64,000 nt of DNA, taken from Aeromicrobium choanae. Its GTDB lineage: Bacteria > Actinomycetota > Actinomycetes > Propionibacteriales > Nocardioidaceae. Below the pieces are notes generated by a model, which had not been told where the DNA came from, made no database searches, and was given only the letters and a program-made list of their open reading frames with translations. The DNA lies in contig NZ_LT796768.1 of the NCBI RefSeq assembly GCF_900167475.1, positions 2,790,001 to 2,854,000 of the forward strand, written 5' to 3'. The first letter of the stretch is position 1; each line of letters begins with the position of its first letter. The position numbers and the translations under genes were made by a program. Shown here in pieces: positions 1 to 8,516 of the stretch.

Positions 1-397
1 TGAAGGCCACGCCCACGGACGCCAGGACGATCCAGAACCAGCTCAGGGTCTGCTCGACGGCGAGGTTCGCGATGAGGCAGGCGACGAGGGCGATGGCGTA
101 GCCGATGGCGGTCGTCCACAGGATCCCCGCGCGCCAGCGGCGGTAGAAGCGAGCCTCGCGGTCGACCCGCGCCGCCACCACGTCGTCGCTGGCCCGGATC
201 AGCTCGCCCTCCGTCACGCCGAGGTGCTCGGCGAGGGGAGCGACCATCGAGATGTCGGGGTAGGAGACCCCGCGCTCCCACTTGGAGACCGCAGACTCGG
301 TGACGAACAGGCGCTCGGCCAGCCCTGCCTGCGTGAGGCCCGCGGCCTTGCGCTTCGCGGTCACGAACTGACCGAAGGCCTTCTTCGACGATGTCAT
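1..397 (-). CDS. XRE-family regulator with C-terminal membrane segments (partial)
   Basis: The gene runs off the left edge, so only the N-terminal ~132 residues are visible. It starts at the ATG at 397 (MTSSKKAFGQFVTAKR). Residues 7-60 form a Cro/C1-type helix-turn-helix: LTQAGLAERL, then the recognition-helix stretch ESAVSKWERGVSYPD. After a short linker a hydrophobic stretch begins (GILWTTAIGYAIALVACLIA), followed by a second one that continues out of the window. This is the common HTH-plus-membrane-domain layout found in Gram-positive bacteria. DNA binding is well supported; the signal it senses and its targets cannot be read here. Confidence 0.85.
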   Translation of the reverse strand, partial: MTSSKKAFGQFVTAKRKAAGLTQAGLAERLFVTESAVSKWERGVSYPDISMVAPLAEHLGVTEGELIRASDDVVAARVDREARFYRRWRAGILWTTAIGYAIALVACLIANLAVEQTLSWFWIVLASVGVAF

Positions 398-503
398 GCG
401 ACGAGTCAACCAGCGCGGGAGCCGGTCGATGGAATTCCCGGGCCGAATCGGGACTCGACCGTCAAGCCTGTGCCTCTGACCTGCGGCGATGCCCCGGCGG
501 AGG

Positions 504-1553
504 TCAGGCGAAGGTGTCGAGCGCCCGCCGCAGGGAGAGCACGACGCTGTCCACGAGCAGCTGCTCGTGGGTCTCGCCGATCCGGTTCTCGAGCAGCGCG
601 GTGAGCTCGACGTCGGCCGCTTCGAGCCGGGGATCGACGTCGGCGCCGTGCCCGTAGGCGTCGAGTGCGTCGGCGACCCGATGCATGGCACGCGCGATCG
701 GCTCGCGGACCTCGTCGCTCAGCACGGTCTGGGTCGCGGGATCGCCGGGCACGCCGTGGGGCCGCAGGAGCAGGTCCGCGACGTCGGAGACCAAGAGCGA
801 GACGCGGTCGAGGCTGTCGGCCTCCTCCGTGAGGACCGCGAGGGCGTCGCGGTGGCGTCGCGCCCGAGCATTCGCGGTGAGCGACTCGTGGACGCGCGAC
901 ACGGCGTCGCGCATCTCGGTCCGGGCGCGTCGGAGCTCGGAGTGCTCGCGGTGCCACTGGTCGAGGGTCGGCAGCTCGTGCTCGACCATGAGGTCGGCGA
1001 TCTCGCGCAGCTGCTCCGCCAGCACCTCGCGCGTGTGGCCCACGGCGGACCGTGCGGGGGCCAGCGGCAGCGGTGGGGAGACCATGTTGACGACGATCCC
1101 GACGAGCGCGCCGAACAGCGTGAGCCCCCCGTAGGCGCCGATGAACTGGGCCTCGCCATGGCCGATGATCAGCGTGAAGACCGCCGCGGTCGGCGCCCAG
1201 CCGCCCATGGCGCCCAGGACGCGCCATCCCGCCGCGCTGACCGACAGCGCGACGACGAGCGCCAGGGTGACGGCCGCGACGTAGTCGCCCGTCGCCGTGT
1301 CGACGAGCCACGCGATGGCGCCGCCGACGACGATGGCGCCGACCGCCTGGAGCGACTCGCGCACCGAGCCCGCGAGGGTCGACGTCGTGGCGATGATGGC
1401 GCCGAACGGCGCGTAGTACGGATAGTCCTGCGAGCCGGGGACGAACCGCACGAGGGTCCAGGCGATCGCCGCGGCGACGGCCGCGCGCAGGGCGAGAGCG
1501 ATTCGGGGGTGATTCACCCACCGGTCGAGGAGCCACCCGCGCGCTGTTTCCAT
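504..1553 (-). CDS. FUSC-family / aromatic-acid-exporter-like membrane protein
   Basis: A 349-residue protein. The first ~150 residues hold several hydrophobic helices (for example AAVAAAIAWTLVRFV, then AVGAIVVGGAIAWLV, then YVAAVTLALVVALSVSAAG). The remaining ~200 residues are soluble and rich in charged helices (EVLAEQLREIADLMVEHE...). An N-terminal membrane bundle with a cytoplasmic helical tail is the layout of the FUSC/aromatic acid exporter superfamily, whose studied members export small aromatic acids. No substrate can be deduced. It is a single gene facing the left edge; the 106 bases between it and the XRE gene hold nothing I recognise. Confidence 0.7.
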   Translation of the reverse strand: METARGWLLDRWVNHPRIALALRAAVAAAIAWTLVRFVPGSQDYPYYAPFGAIIATTSTLAGSVRESLQAVGAIVVGGAIAWLVDTATGDYVAAVTLALVVALSVSAAGWRVLGAMGGWAPTAAVFTLIIGHGEAQFIGAYGGLTLFGALVGIVVNMVSPPLPLAPARSAVGHTREVLAEQLREIADLMVEHELPTLDQWHREHSELRRARTEMRDAVSRVHESLTANARARRHRDALAVLTEEADSLDRVSLLVSDVADLLLRPHGVPGDPATQTVLSDEVREPIARAMHRVADALDAYGHGADVDPRLEAADVELTALLENRIGETHEQLLVDSVVLSLRRALDTFA

Positions 1554-1614
1554 CCCCTCACCGTGACACGTCCGGGCCAGGCGGGCACGTCCGCGCCCGG
1601 ACTGCCCTGACGGG

Positions 1615-2571
1615 TCAGCGCGGCACCACCAGCACGACCTTGCCCACCGCGGCCCGGGTCTCCAGCGCGCGGTGGGCCTCCGCCGCCTCGGCGAGAGGGA
1701 GCGCCGTCCCGACGTGGGGCACGCGGGTCCCGTCCGCCGCGGCGGCCAGCGCCGCCCACTCGAACTCCTCGATCCGGTCGAGGATCGGCGGGCCCAGCAC
1801 GTCGATCACCCGCCGCTGCGGATCGGCGTAGTCGTTCTGCTCACCCGACGACCAGCCGAAGCGCACGAGACGACCACCCGGCGCGAGACTGCGGTACAGC
1901 GCGCGCCCGACGGGGCCGGCGACCCCGTCGAGGACGACGGTGGGCGTGCCGACGTCGTGGAGCCGGAGCTGCCAGTCGGGGGAGTGGCGGTCGAGGGCGA
2001 GGGTGGCGCCAAACCGCGAGACCAGCGCGGTCTTGTCCGGACCTCCGGCCACCCCCACGGTGCGTGCGCCGACGTTCGTGGCGCCCTGCAGCAGCAGCGG
2101 GCCGAGCCCGCCGGCCGCGGAGGTCACCACGACGACGTCATCGGGCTGCAGCTCGGCGAGCTCCAGGATGGCGGTGGCGGTGCGGCCCGTCCCGATCGCG
2201 GCCACGGCGGTGGCGGCGTCCATCCCCTCGGGGATCGGATGGGCGCGCCCGGCGTCGACGACCGCCTGCTCCGCGTAGCCACCGCCGCCGAAGCCGAGGT
2301 GCGCGACGACGCGACGGCCGAGCCACCCGGGGTCGACGCCCGGGCCGATCGCGTCCACCACGCCCGCCACCTCGCGGCCCGGGACGATCGGCAGGTCGGG
2401 GGCCGGCCCGGCACCGAAGGCCTCCCCGGCGCGGATGGAGGTGTCGAGCAGGTGCACCCCGGCGGCCTCCACGGCGATGCGGAGCTGCCCGGCTGCCGGC
2501 TCCGGATCGGGGATGGACTCGAGGCGCAGGACGTCGGCGGGACCGAACTCGTGGTGTCGTATCGCGTGCAT
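1615..2571 (-). CDS. Zinc-type alcohol dehydrogenase superfamily / quinone oxidoreductase
   Basis: A 318-residue medium-chain dehydrogenase/reductase of the NADPH:quinone reductase branch. The N-terminal GroES-like half includes PDLPIVPGREVAGVV. A Rossmann half follows with VVVTSAAGGLGPLLLQGA, where the glycine-rich AAGGLG binds NADPH. The cysteine ligands of zinc alcohol dehydrogenases are absent, as usual for quinone reductases. I chose the ATG at 2571 (MHAIRHHEFG) rather than the one at 2592, because the latter would start beside a MerR-type operator and inside the predicted promoter. Stand-alone gene downstream of the siderophore operon; it probably reduces quinones or other electrophiles in the cytoplasm. 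Confidence 0.85.
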   Translation of the reverse strand: MHAIRHHEFGPADVLRLESIPDPEPAAGQLRIAVEAAGVHLLDTSIRAGEAFGAGPAPDLPIVPGREVAGVVDAIGPGVDPGWLGRRVVAHLGFGGGGYAEQAVVDAGRAHPIPEGMDAATAVAAIGTGRTATAILELAELQPDDVVVVTSAAGGLGPLLLQGATNVGARTVGVAGGPDKTALVSRFGATLALDRHSPDWQLRLHDVGTPTVVLDGVAGPVGRALYRSLAPGGRLVRFGWSSGEQNDYADPQRRVIDVLGPPILDRIEEFEWAALAAAADGTRVPHVGTALPLAEAAEAHRALETRAAVGKVVLVVPR

Positions 2572-2577
2572 GGGTCC

Positions 2578-2608
2578 ATCGGACAACCTCAACCGGCGTT
2601 GAGGTCAA
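2578..2608 (-). promoter_or_regulatory. MerR/SoxR-type promoter-operator for the quinone oxidoreductase
   Basis: At 2586-2605 there is an inverted repeat with 8-bp arms and a 4-bp centre, ACCTCAAC-cggc-GTTGAGGT. On the minus strand it fills the space between a -35-like TTGACC (2608-2603) and a -10-like TCCGAT (2583-2578). The spacer is 19 bp, the over-long spacing typical of MerR-family promoters. The arms resemble SoxR operators (CCTCAA...TTGAGG). The ATG at 2571 follows the -10 by 6 nt, so the transcript would be leaderless. Confidence 0.65.
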
Positions 2609-2621
2609 GGGCAGACGGCAA

Positions 2622-2655
2622 CGGGCCGGCGCCGTCGGGTGACGACGTCGGCCCG
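2622..2655 (-). terminator. Possible terminator of the siderophore operon
   Basis: Seven-base arms CGGGCCG (2622-2628) and CGGCCCG (2649-2655) enclose a second small stem (CGTC/GACG around GGGT). It lies 11 bases after the stop of the binding-protein gene. There is no clear T tract. Confidence 0.4.
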
Positions 2656-2666
2656 CTGCTCGTTGG

Positions 2667-3665
2667 CTACTTCGCCTGCAGGTCCTGGAGCGCGTCCTCC
2701 ACGCGGTCGAGGCTGTAGTGCGCGTCGGTGTAGCCGGCGACCGTGTTCTTGCCCATGACGTAGGCCTGGTCGGCCTTCACGGCCGGCAGCTGCTGGTAGA
2801 GCTTCGTGCCCTGCAGCGCCTCCATGAACGGGTTGACCTCCTCGCGCAGGTTCGAGTCGAGGAAGAGGATGTCGGCGTCCCCGACGGTCGACCCGATCTT
2901 CTCGAACGAGACCGTGGCCTCGGGCTCCTTCTCCTTCGAGACGACGGCGTCCTCCCGCGCGGACCACGTGAAGCCCAGCGGCTCCAGCAGCGTGCCGCTC
3001 ATGTTCTTCTCGCCCCAGGCGTAGAAGTTGTTCTCCTCGTAGGCGCCGATGACGCCCACCGTCCTGCCCTCGATGACGTCGGCGTAGGTCGTCGCGATCT
3101 CCTCCTGGCGCTTCGCGAAGTCGGAGGCGAGCTCGTCGACCCTCTCGGTGGCGTTGAGCGCATCCGCGATCTCCTCGGTGCGTTGCGCCCAGTTGGCACG
3201 GTCGCCTCCCCGCAGGGTGAACACGTAGACCGGCGCGATGGCCTCGAGCTGCTTGAGGACCTCCTCCTCGAGCACGTTCGGGGCCAGGATCAGGTCGGGA
3301 TCGACGCCCGTGATCTTCTCCAGCTGGGGTTCGGTGGCGTCGTTGGTGACGACGGGGACGTCGGCGACGGTCTCGACGAGGTCCTCCGGGATGATCCCCT
3401 CCTCGAACGAGCCCTGGCCGACCGGGGTGATCCCCAGGTCGAGCACGGGCTGGGTCGCGGCGTAGTGCAGCGTCGCGACACGCTTCGGCTCCTTCGGGAC
3501 CTTCACCTCGGTGCCGAGGGCGTCGGTCACGGTGCGGGTCTCGGCCTCGTCGCCGGACGCCGCGGAGTCCGAGCCACAGGCGCTCAGGGTGAGGGCGAGC
3601 GCCGCGGCGGCGGCGGTCAGGACGACGCGGCCGCGCCGGGCTCGCGAGGTGGGAACGGTCTTCAT
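2667..3665 (-). CDS. Iron-siderophore ABC transporter substrate-binding lipoprotein
   Basis: A 332-residue periplasmic-binding-like lipoprotein. It has a positively charged N-terminus, a hydrophobic stretch and a lipobox (LTLSAC, Cys about residue 30), so it should be lipid-anchored outside the membrane. The body is of the FepB/FecB/FhuD class (RVATLHYAATQPVLDLGITPVG near the N-terminus; a long linking helix around WAQRTEEIADALNATERV). It is the last gene of the five-gene operon; its ATG overlaps the stop of the ATPase gene by 4 nt. Role: captures ferric siderophore and delivers it to the two permeases. The siderophore type cannot be told from sequence. Confidence 0.9.
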   Translation of the reverse strand: MKTVPTSRARRGRVVLTAAAAALALTLSACGSDSAASGDEAETRTVTDALGTEVKVPKEPKRVATLHYAATQPVLDLGITPVGQGSFEEGIIPEDLVETVADVPVVTNDATEPQLEKITGVDPDLILAPNVLEEEVLKQLEAIAPVYVFTLRGGDRANWAQRTEEIADALNATERVDELASDFAKRQEEIATTYADVIEGRTVGVIGAYEENNFYAWGEKNMSGTLLEPLGFTWSAREDAVVSKEKEPEATVSFEKIGSTVGDADILFLDSNLREEVNPFMEALQGTKLYQQLPAVKADQAYVMGKNTVAGYTDAHYSLDRVEDALQDLQAK

Positions 3666-4510
3666 GCGGTGACCTTTCGGATCGGGTCGTCCACGGGCGC
3701 GGAGTGGCCGTGGTGACGGGTGATGACGTGAGGACCGCCGTTGAGCGGGTCCTCGATGATCGCGGCGTCGATGTCGAAGACGTCCGCGAGCAGCTCGGTG
3801 GTCAGGACGGTGCGAGGCGACCCCTGCGCGACGATGCGGCCCGAGGACATCACCACGAGGTGGTCGGCGTACCGGGCGGCGTGGTTGATGTCGTGCAGGA
3901 CGGCGACGATCGTGCGGCCGTCGCACCGGTTCAGCGTGGCGAAGAGATCGAGCAGGCCGATCTGGTGGGCGATGTCGAGGAACGTCGTGGGCTCGTCGAG
4001 CAGCAGGATCCGGCTGTCCTGCGCGAGGGTCATCGCGACCCAGGCCCGCTGGCGCTGTCCGCCGGAGAGCTCGTCGATGGGCCGGTCCGCCAGGTCGACG
4101 AGGTCGGTCTGCTCGAGCGCTCGGCGGACGGTCCGCTCGTCCGCCTCGCTCCAGCGGGTGAGGATCGACTGGTGCGGGTAGCGACCACGGCGCACGAGGT
4201 CGAACACGGTGATGCCGGCGGGCGCCACGGCCGACTGCGGCAGCAGGCCGAGCCGGGTGGCGACGTCCCTGCCGCGCATCCGGTGGATGTCCTTGCCGTC
4301 CAGCAGCACCGCACCGGCGCGGGGCTTGAGGAGTCGCGCGAGCGAGCGCAGCAGGGTGGACTTGCCGCACGCGTTCGGACCGATGATGACGGTGAACGCC
4401 CCTTCGGGCACGGCGAGGTCGAGGTGCTCGCCCACGACGCGACCGTCGTAGCCCATCGTGAGGTCCTGGGCGCGCAGGGCGGCGGGACGGTCGAGATCGG
4501 TGTGGTTCAC
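3662..4510 (-). CDS. Iron-siderophore ABC transporter ATP-binding protein
   Basis: A 282-residue ATPase of the FepC/FecE family. It shows the Walker A motif GPNACGKST, the signature LSGGQRQR, the Walker B ILLLDEPTTFLD and the H-loop histidine in VAVLHDINHAARY. The start is a GTG at 4510 (VNHTDLDRP), chosen because it overlaps the upstream permease stop by 4 nt; the reading frame stays open far upstream without homology. It powers uptake through the two permeases encoded just before it. Confidence 0.93.
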   Translation of the reverse strand: MNHTDLDRPAALRAQDLTMGYDGRVVGEHLDLAVPEGAFTVIIGPNACGKSTLLRSLARLLKPRAGAVLLDGKDIHRMRGRDVATRLGLLPQSAVAPAGITVFDLVRRGRYPHQSILTRWSEADERTVRRALEQTDLVDLADRPIDELSGGQRQRAWVAMTLAQDSRILLLDEPTTFLDIAHQIGLLDLFATLNRCDGRTIVAVLHDINHAARYADHLVVMSSGRIVAQGSPRTVLTTELLADVFDIDAAIIEDPLNGGPHVITRHHGHSAPVDDPIRKVTA

Positions 4511-5574
4511 AGGGTTCCCTTCCGGCTCTCGCGGACGAGCAGCGAGACGAGGTAGAGGCCGCCGAGGGCGATCGTGACGACGCCCACGGGCAGCGAGCGG
4601 TCGGGGATGGCGTGCTGGGCGACGAGGTCGGCGCTCGCGAGCAGGAACGCGCCCGCGCAGGCCGCCGGGGCCATCGAGGCACCGCTCGTGCCGGCGACCC
4701 GGCGGCCGACGTGCGGCGCGGCGAGGGCGACGAAGGCGATCGGGCCGGCCGCGGCGGTGGCGATCGCCACGAGCAGGACGCCGGTGAGCACCGCGATCAG
4801 CCGGGTGCGGCCCGGCGGCACGCCGAGTGCGGCCGAGCTGTCCTCGCCGAGGTCGAGCAGCCCGAGCGGCCGGCTCAGCAGGACGCCGGTCAGGAGCATC
4901 ACGACGAGACCCGCGACCAGGGCGGGGCCCGTGTACGCCCAGCTCGCCCCGTTGAGGGAGCCCGAGCCCCACACCGCGGCGACCCGGGCCAGCTCGAGGT
5001 CGGCGGTGAGCACGATCCAGGTCTGCGCGGAGTTGAGCATCGCGCTCAGGGCGATGCCGACGATCACGAGTCGGAAGCCCGCCACGCCGCCGCCGCGCGC
5101 GAGCAGCAGGACCGCGACGGCGACGAGCAGGCCGCCGACCACCGCGCCGCACGTCACCAGCAGGTAGCTCGAGCCGACGAGGGCGATCATCATGACGCCC
5201 CCGGCCGAGGCACCGGCCGTGAAGCCGATGATGTCGGGACTGCCCAGCGGATTGCGCGTGACGGACTGGAAGATCGCGCCGGCCACGCCGAGCATGGCGC
5301 CGAACACCGCGGCGGCCAGCGCCCGCGGGAGCCGCCACTGCACGACGAAGAGCTCGACGTCGCGGGCCGCGTCCCCGAAGAGCGCTCGGGCGACCTCGGG
5401 CGGGGAGAAGGTGACCTCGCCGAGCATCAGGGCCGCGCCCGTCACGGCGAGGGTGGCGACCAGCAGGCCCAGGCATCCGAGCACCGCACGCACCGGGACG
5501 AGCCCGGAGATCGCGAGGCCCTGAGGCACGCGGACGACGACGAAGCCCTGCTCGGCGGGCGAACGGGTGATCAC
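4507..5574 (-). CDS. Iron-siderophore ABC transporter permease (second)
   Basis: A 355-residue FecCD-family permease with about ten hydrophobic helices. Family hallmarks are visible: VTRNPLGSPDIIGFTAGASAGG near residue 95, and the C-terminal AGPIAFVALAAPHVGRRVAG. The GTG start at 5574 (VITRSPAEQG) overlaps the stop of the first permease by 4 nt. It pairs with the preceding gene product to form the channel. Confidence 0.92.
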   Translation of the reverse strand: MITRSPAEQGFVVVRVPQGLAISGLVPVRAVLGCLGLLVATLAVTGAALMLGEVTFSPPEVARALFGDAARDVELFVVQWRLPRALAAAVFGAMLGVAGAIFQSVTRNPLGSPDIIGFTAGASAGGVMMIALVGSSYLLVTCGAVVGGLLVAVAVLLLARGGGVAGFRLVIVGIALSAMLNSAQTWIVLTADLELARVAAVWGSGSLNGASWAYTGPALVAGLVVMLLTGVLLSRPLGLLDLGEDSSAALGVPPGRTRLIAVLTGVLLVAIATAAAGPIAFVALAAPHVGRRVAGTSGASMAPAACAGAFLLASADLVAQHAIPDRSLPVGVVTIALGGLYLVSLLVRESRKGTL

Positions 5575-6602
5575 TGGGTGTGCACCTGCCGCCCGGAGAT
5601 GAGCCAGATCAGGACGGGCGCACCCACGAACGCCGTGACGACGCCGACGGGCATCTCGCGCAGCGGCACGGCCACCCTGGCGAGCGTGTCGGCCAGCAGC
5701 AGGATCGTGGGCGCCGCCAGCATCGAGAGCGGGACGATGCGGGCGTGGTCGTTGCCGACCAGCAGGCGGCACACGTGCGGCACCATCAGGCCGAGGAACC
5801 AGATCGGTCCCGCCACCGCCGTGGCGGAGCCGACCAGCAGGGTCACCGAGAGCACCGTGAGCAGCCTGGTGCGGCGCGGATCCACGCCGAGCGAGGCCGC
5901 GACGTCGTCACCGAGGGCGACCGCGTTGAGCGCCTTGAGCAGCACGAGCCCCAGGACGAGTCCGGCCACGATGTACGGCACGACGCCGGCCAGGTCGTCG
6001 AGCGAGCGGCCGGCGACGGAGCCCGCGGCCCACGACCGGAAGCGCTCGAACGTGTCGGGATCGCTGAGCCGGATCGCGGTGGCGACGCCGGCCAGGACGG
6101 CCGCCAGCGCGACGCCCGCGAGGGTCATGCGTAGGGGAGTGGCGGGTCCGCGACCCGTCGCCGCGAGCAGGAGCACGGCGAGGGTGGCCACGCCGGCACC
6201 GGCGAGGGCGGGCCACACCAGGGTGCCGACCGCTCCGGTGGCCCCGAGCGCGACGGCCACGGTCACCCCGAGCGCCGCGCCGTCGTTGACGCCCAGGATC
6301 CCGGGGTCTGCCAGCGGGTTGCGGGTGTACGCCTGGATGAGCGCACCAGCGGTGCCCAGGGCCGCGCCCACGAAGATCGCGACGAGGGTGCGGGGCAGCC
6401 GGTAGGACTGCATGAGCGCCTCCGCCTCCGCGTCGCCGTGCCCGAGCAGGCCGGCCAGCGCGCGATCGGGCGCGAGGGTCTCGGTGCCGACGAGGAGGCT
6501 CGCCGCGACGGCGGCCAGCAGCGCCACCGACAGGCCGAGGACCGCCAGCGGCATCCGCGTGCGGCGGGTCCCGTCCGGGCGCGCCTGGACCGTCGTCGTC
6601 AT
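5571..6602 (-). CDS. Iron-siderophore ABC transporter permease (first)
   Basis: A 343-residue FecCD-family integral membrane protein with the same hallmarks as its partner: YTRNPLADPGILGVNDGAAL near residue 90 and AGPIWFLGLMVPHVCRLLVG near residue 265. It begins 11 nt after the stop of the siderophore-interacting protein gene and ends in a 4-nt overlap with the next permease, so the two are translationally coupled. Confidence 0.92.
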   Translation of the reverse strand: MTTTVQARPDGTRRTRMPLAVLGLSVALLAAVAASLLVGTETLAPDRALAGLLGHGDAEAEALMQSYRLPRTLVAIFVGAALGTAGALIQAYTRNPLADPGILGVNDGAALGVTVAVALGATGAVGTLVWPALAGAGVATLAVLLLAATGRGPATPLRMTLAGVALAAVLAGVATAIRLSDPDTFERFRSWAAGSVAGRSLDDLAGVVPYIVAGLVLGLVLLKALNAVALGDDVAASLGVDPRRTRLLTVLSVTLLVGSATAVAGPIWFLGLMVPHVCRLLVGNDHARIVPLSMLAAPTILLLADTLARVAVPLREMPVGVVTAFVGAPVLIWLISGRQVHTQ

Positions 6603-6613
6603 CCGGGCTCCGC

Positions 6614-8407
6614 TCAGGCCTGCGCGACGAGGACGCGGGACAGCTGGCCGAAGCCCCAGCCCAGCACCTCGCGCTCGACCTCGCTCGCGCCGGCGCGACG
6701 CAGGAGGGCGGTCAGCTCGTCACGGGTCCGCATCGGCAGGCCGCTGAGCGCCAGGCTGGTCAGCGCGTGCTCGGCGACGTGGTCGTCCTCGTCGGCGCCG
6801 TCGGCGACCCGCTCGGACAGGACGACGGTGGTGCCGGAGGACAGGGCGGAGCGCAGGACGCGCAGGGCGTCGTCGTCGGTGCGGCCCTCGAGGGCGCCCA
6901 CCACCACGGCGCAGTCGTGGGCCGGCCAGTCCGCGACGTCCTCGCCCGGGAGGTGGACGGTGCGGCCGGCGGCGACGGAGGAGGCGACCAGCGCCGCGGC
7001 GTCGCCGAAGACCGCCAGGGTGCCGGCTGCCTTCACCGGGGCCAGCTCGGCGAGGGCCTGCAGCACGTACTGCAGCTCGTCGGCCGCCCGCGAGTCGTAG
7101 CCGGCCTGCAGCGCCGGATCGGCGGCACGGCGGCCTCGCCACGTGGCAGTTCCTGAGCGCGCCGAGGGCAGGCCCGTGCGGAGCACGTCGAGCAGGTCGA
7201 CCAGGGCGAGCGCATCGCGGTTCGCCGGGTCGGCGAGATCGAGCTCGTCGATGGAGTGCTCCTCCATGAGGACGGCCCCCCGTGCGGTGTTGCGGTAGGC
7301 CTTCCCGTCGTGCTCGAGCAGCTCGAGGGCGGTCATCGCGTCCAGCAGGGGAGCGAGCCGCTCGGCGGCGACCCCGGTGGAGTCGGCGAGCGCGGCGACG
7401 GTGTCGGCCCCGCGGGCCACGGCCGGGTTGATCCCCAGGGTCACCGCGACACGCGTGACGATCGGTGGAGCCAGCTCGGTCATCTCGTGGACGTGCTCGA
7501 GCACGGCTCGGGCGGTGTCCTCCGAGGCCGGCGTCGGCGGGACGAGCCGCTCGGCGTCGTCGCGCTCGGGAGGCTGGACGACCGTCTCCTCGGGCGAGGC
7601 GGTCCGCCGCCAGTACCCGACGACCTCGACGTCCTCCTTCGGCAGCCCGAGCTCGTTGCGCAGGTAGCGCCGCAGGGGAGCGATCGTCATCGCCTCTCCC
7701 GCGATCCAGGCGAAGCCGCGCCCGGACGGGGGAGTGAACCGGCGCACGGCGGCGTCGAGCTGACGGCTGTGCCCGGCGGGGACCTCGCCGCGGACCAGCC
7801 ACTCGAGGGTCACGCCGGCGGGACGGGGGAGGTCGAGGCGGTCGGCCTCGCTCGGCACCTCCACGATGGCGTGGCCGCGGACGTCCTCGGGGGCCTCCTC
7901 GAGCCAGCGTGCGACCGCGGGAAGCGCGGTCTCGTCGCCGGCGACCAGGTGCCAGTCGACGTCGTGGTTGACCCCGGCGCAGGACTTGGGGCCGGCGAAC
8001 GCGATGGCGTCGCCCGGGGTGGCGCGGAAGGCCCACTCGGCGGCCAGGCCGTGGTCGTGGCGGACGACCTCGACGTCGAAGGTGCCGACGGCGGGGTCCC
8101 AGGCGCGGACCGTGTAGTCGCGGGTGAACTCGAGCACCTCGGGATTCCACGCGAACCGCCGCTCCTCCTGGGTGCCGGCCCGGGGGAGGTCGCCGTCGGC
8201 GGGCGGGACGACCATCTTCACGTGGTCGTCGAACCCGGTCGAGGAGAACGCGGGCCGCGCGAAACCCTCGCCCATGATGCCCTCGGCGAGGTCGGGACCG
8301 GCCAGCGTGAGGCGACGCAGGTTCGGGCTGACGTCGACCACCCGGGTCACCTCGGCTTGGCGCAGGACGATCGGATGGATGGTCAGCGGGCGGGACGTAC
8401 GAGGCAT
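6614..8407 (-). CDS. Siderophore-interacting protein fused to a methyltransferase-like domain
   Basis: A 597-residue protein, about twice the length of an ordinary siderophore-interacting protein (SIP, a flavin-dependent ferric-siderophore reductase). Residues 1-270 are a full SIP: the FAD motif RDYT (in FTRDYTVRAW), the NAD(P)H region GDETALPAVARWLEEAP, and the typical end GYWRRTASPEE. Residues ~300-385 look like the winged-helix dimerisation domain of O-methyltransferases (LADSTGVAAERLAPLLDAMT, then LLEHDGKAYRNT). Residues ~400-597 look like their Rossmann domain (DDDALRVLRSALSSGTTVVL, RTRDELTALLRRAGA), but the glycine-rich SAM loop is degenerate (TLAVFGDAAALV). First gene of the operon, behind an iron box. 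It probably releases iron from imported siderophore; the C-terminal half may be non-catalytic. Confidence 0.88.
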   Translation of the reverse strand: MPRTSRPLTIHPIVLRQAEVTRVVDVSPNLRRLTLAGPDLAEGIMGEGFARPAFSSTGFDDHVKMVVPPADGDLPRAGTQEERRFAWNPEVLEFTRDYTVRAWDPAVGTFDVEVVRHDHGLAAEWAFRATPGDAIAFAGPKSCAGVNHDVDWHLVAGDETALPAVARWLEEAPEDVRGHAIVEVPSEADRLDLPRPAGVTLEWLVRGEVPAGHSRQLDAAVRRFTPPSGRGFAWIAGEAMTIAPLRRYLRNELGLPKEDVEVVGYWRRTASPEETVVQPPERDDAERLVPPTPASEDTARAVLEHVHEMTELAPPIVTRVAVTLGINPAVARGADTVAALADSTGVAAERLAPLLDAMTALELLEHDGKAYRNTARGAVLMEEHSIDELDLADPANRDALALVDLLDVLRTGLPSARSGTATWRGRRAADPALQAGYDSRAADELQYVLQALAELAPVKAAGTLAVFGDAAALVASSVAAGRTVHLPGEDVADWPAHDCAVVVGALEGRTDDDALRVLRSALSSGTTVVLSERVADGADEDDHVAEHALTSLALSGLPMRTRDELTALLRRAGASEVEREVLGWGFGQLSRVLVAQA

Positions 8408-8444
8408 CCGGAGACTCCCGAGCGGGTCGAAGGCAACAACATAC

Positions 8445-8463
8445 GAAGGGTAGCCTCACCTTC
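8445..8463 (-). promoter_or_regulatory. DtxR/IdeR-type iron box before the siderophore operon
   Basis: On the minus strand the 19 bases read GAAGGTGAGGCTACCCTTC, matching 13 of 19 positions of the DtxR/IdeR consensus TTAGGTTAGGCTAACCTAA, including nearly the whole central AGGTnAGGCTAnCCT. It lies about 38 bases before the start of the SIP gene. Iron-loaded repressor would shut the operon off. The divergent hydrolase promoter is only ~40 bp away. Confidence 0.75.
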
Positions 8464-8503
8464 TGCGGCAGCGCGCTGGGGTGTCTCGCCTCGCGGATCG
8501 GCC

Positions 8504-8509
8504 TAGGGT
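8504..8509 (+). promoter_or_regulatory. -10 box, leaderless start of the hydrolase gene
   Basis: TAGGGT is followed by 7 nt and then the ATG at 8517; no Shine-Dalgarno sequence is present. Confidence 0.5.
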
Positions 8510-8516
8510 CGTGGGC

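Noticed and set aside
2667..4682. Long open frame continuing upstream of the binding-protein gene
   Set aside because: Only the part from 3665 has a signal peptide and homology; the rest is an out-of-frame shadow of the ATPase gene.
4612..6405. Long plus-strand open frame across the permease genes
   Set aside because: It is antisense to two well-recognised FecCD permeases and its protein is low-complexity Arg/Gly/Ala; a by-product of high GC.
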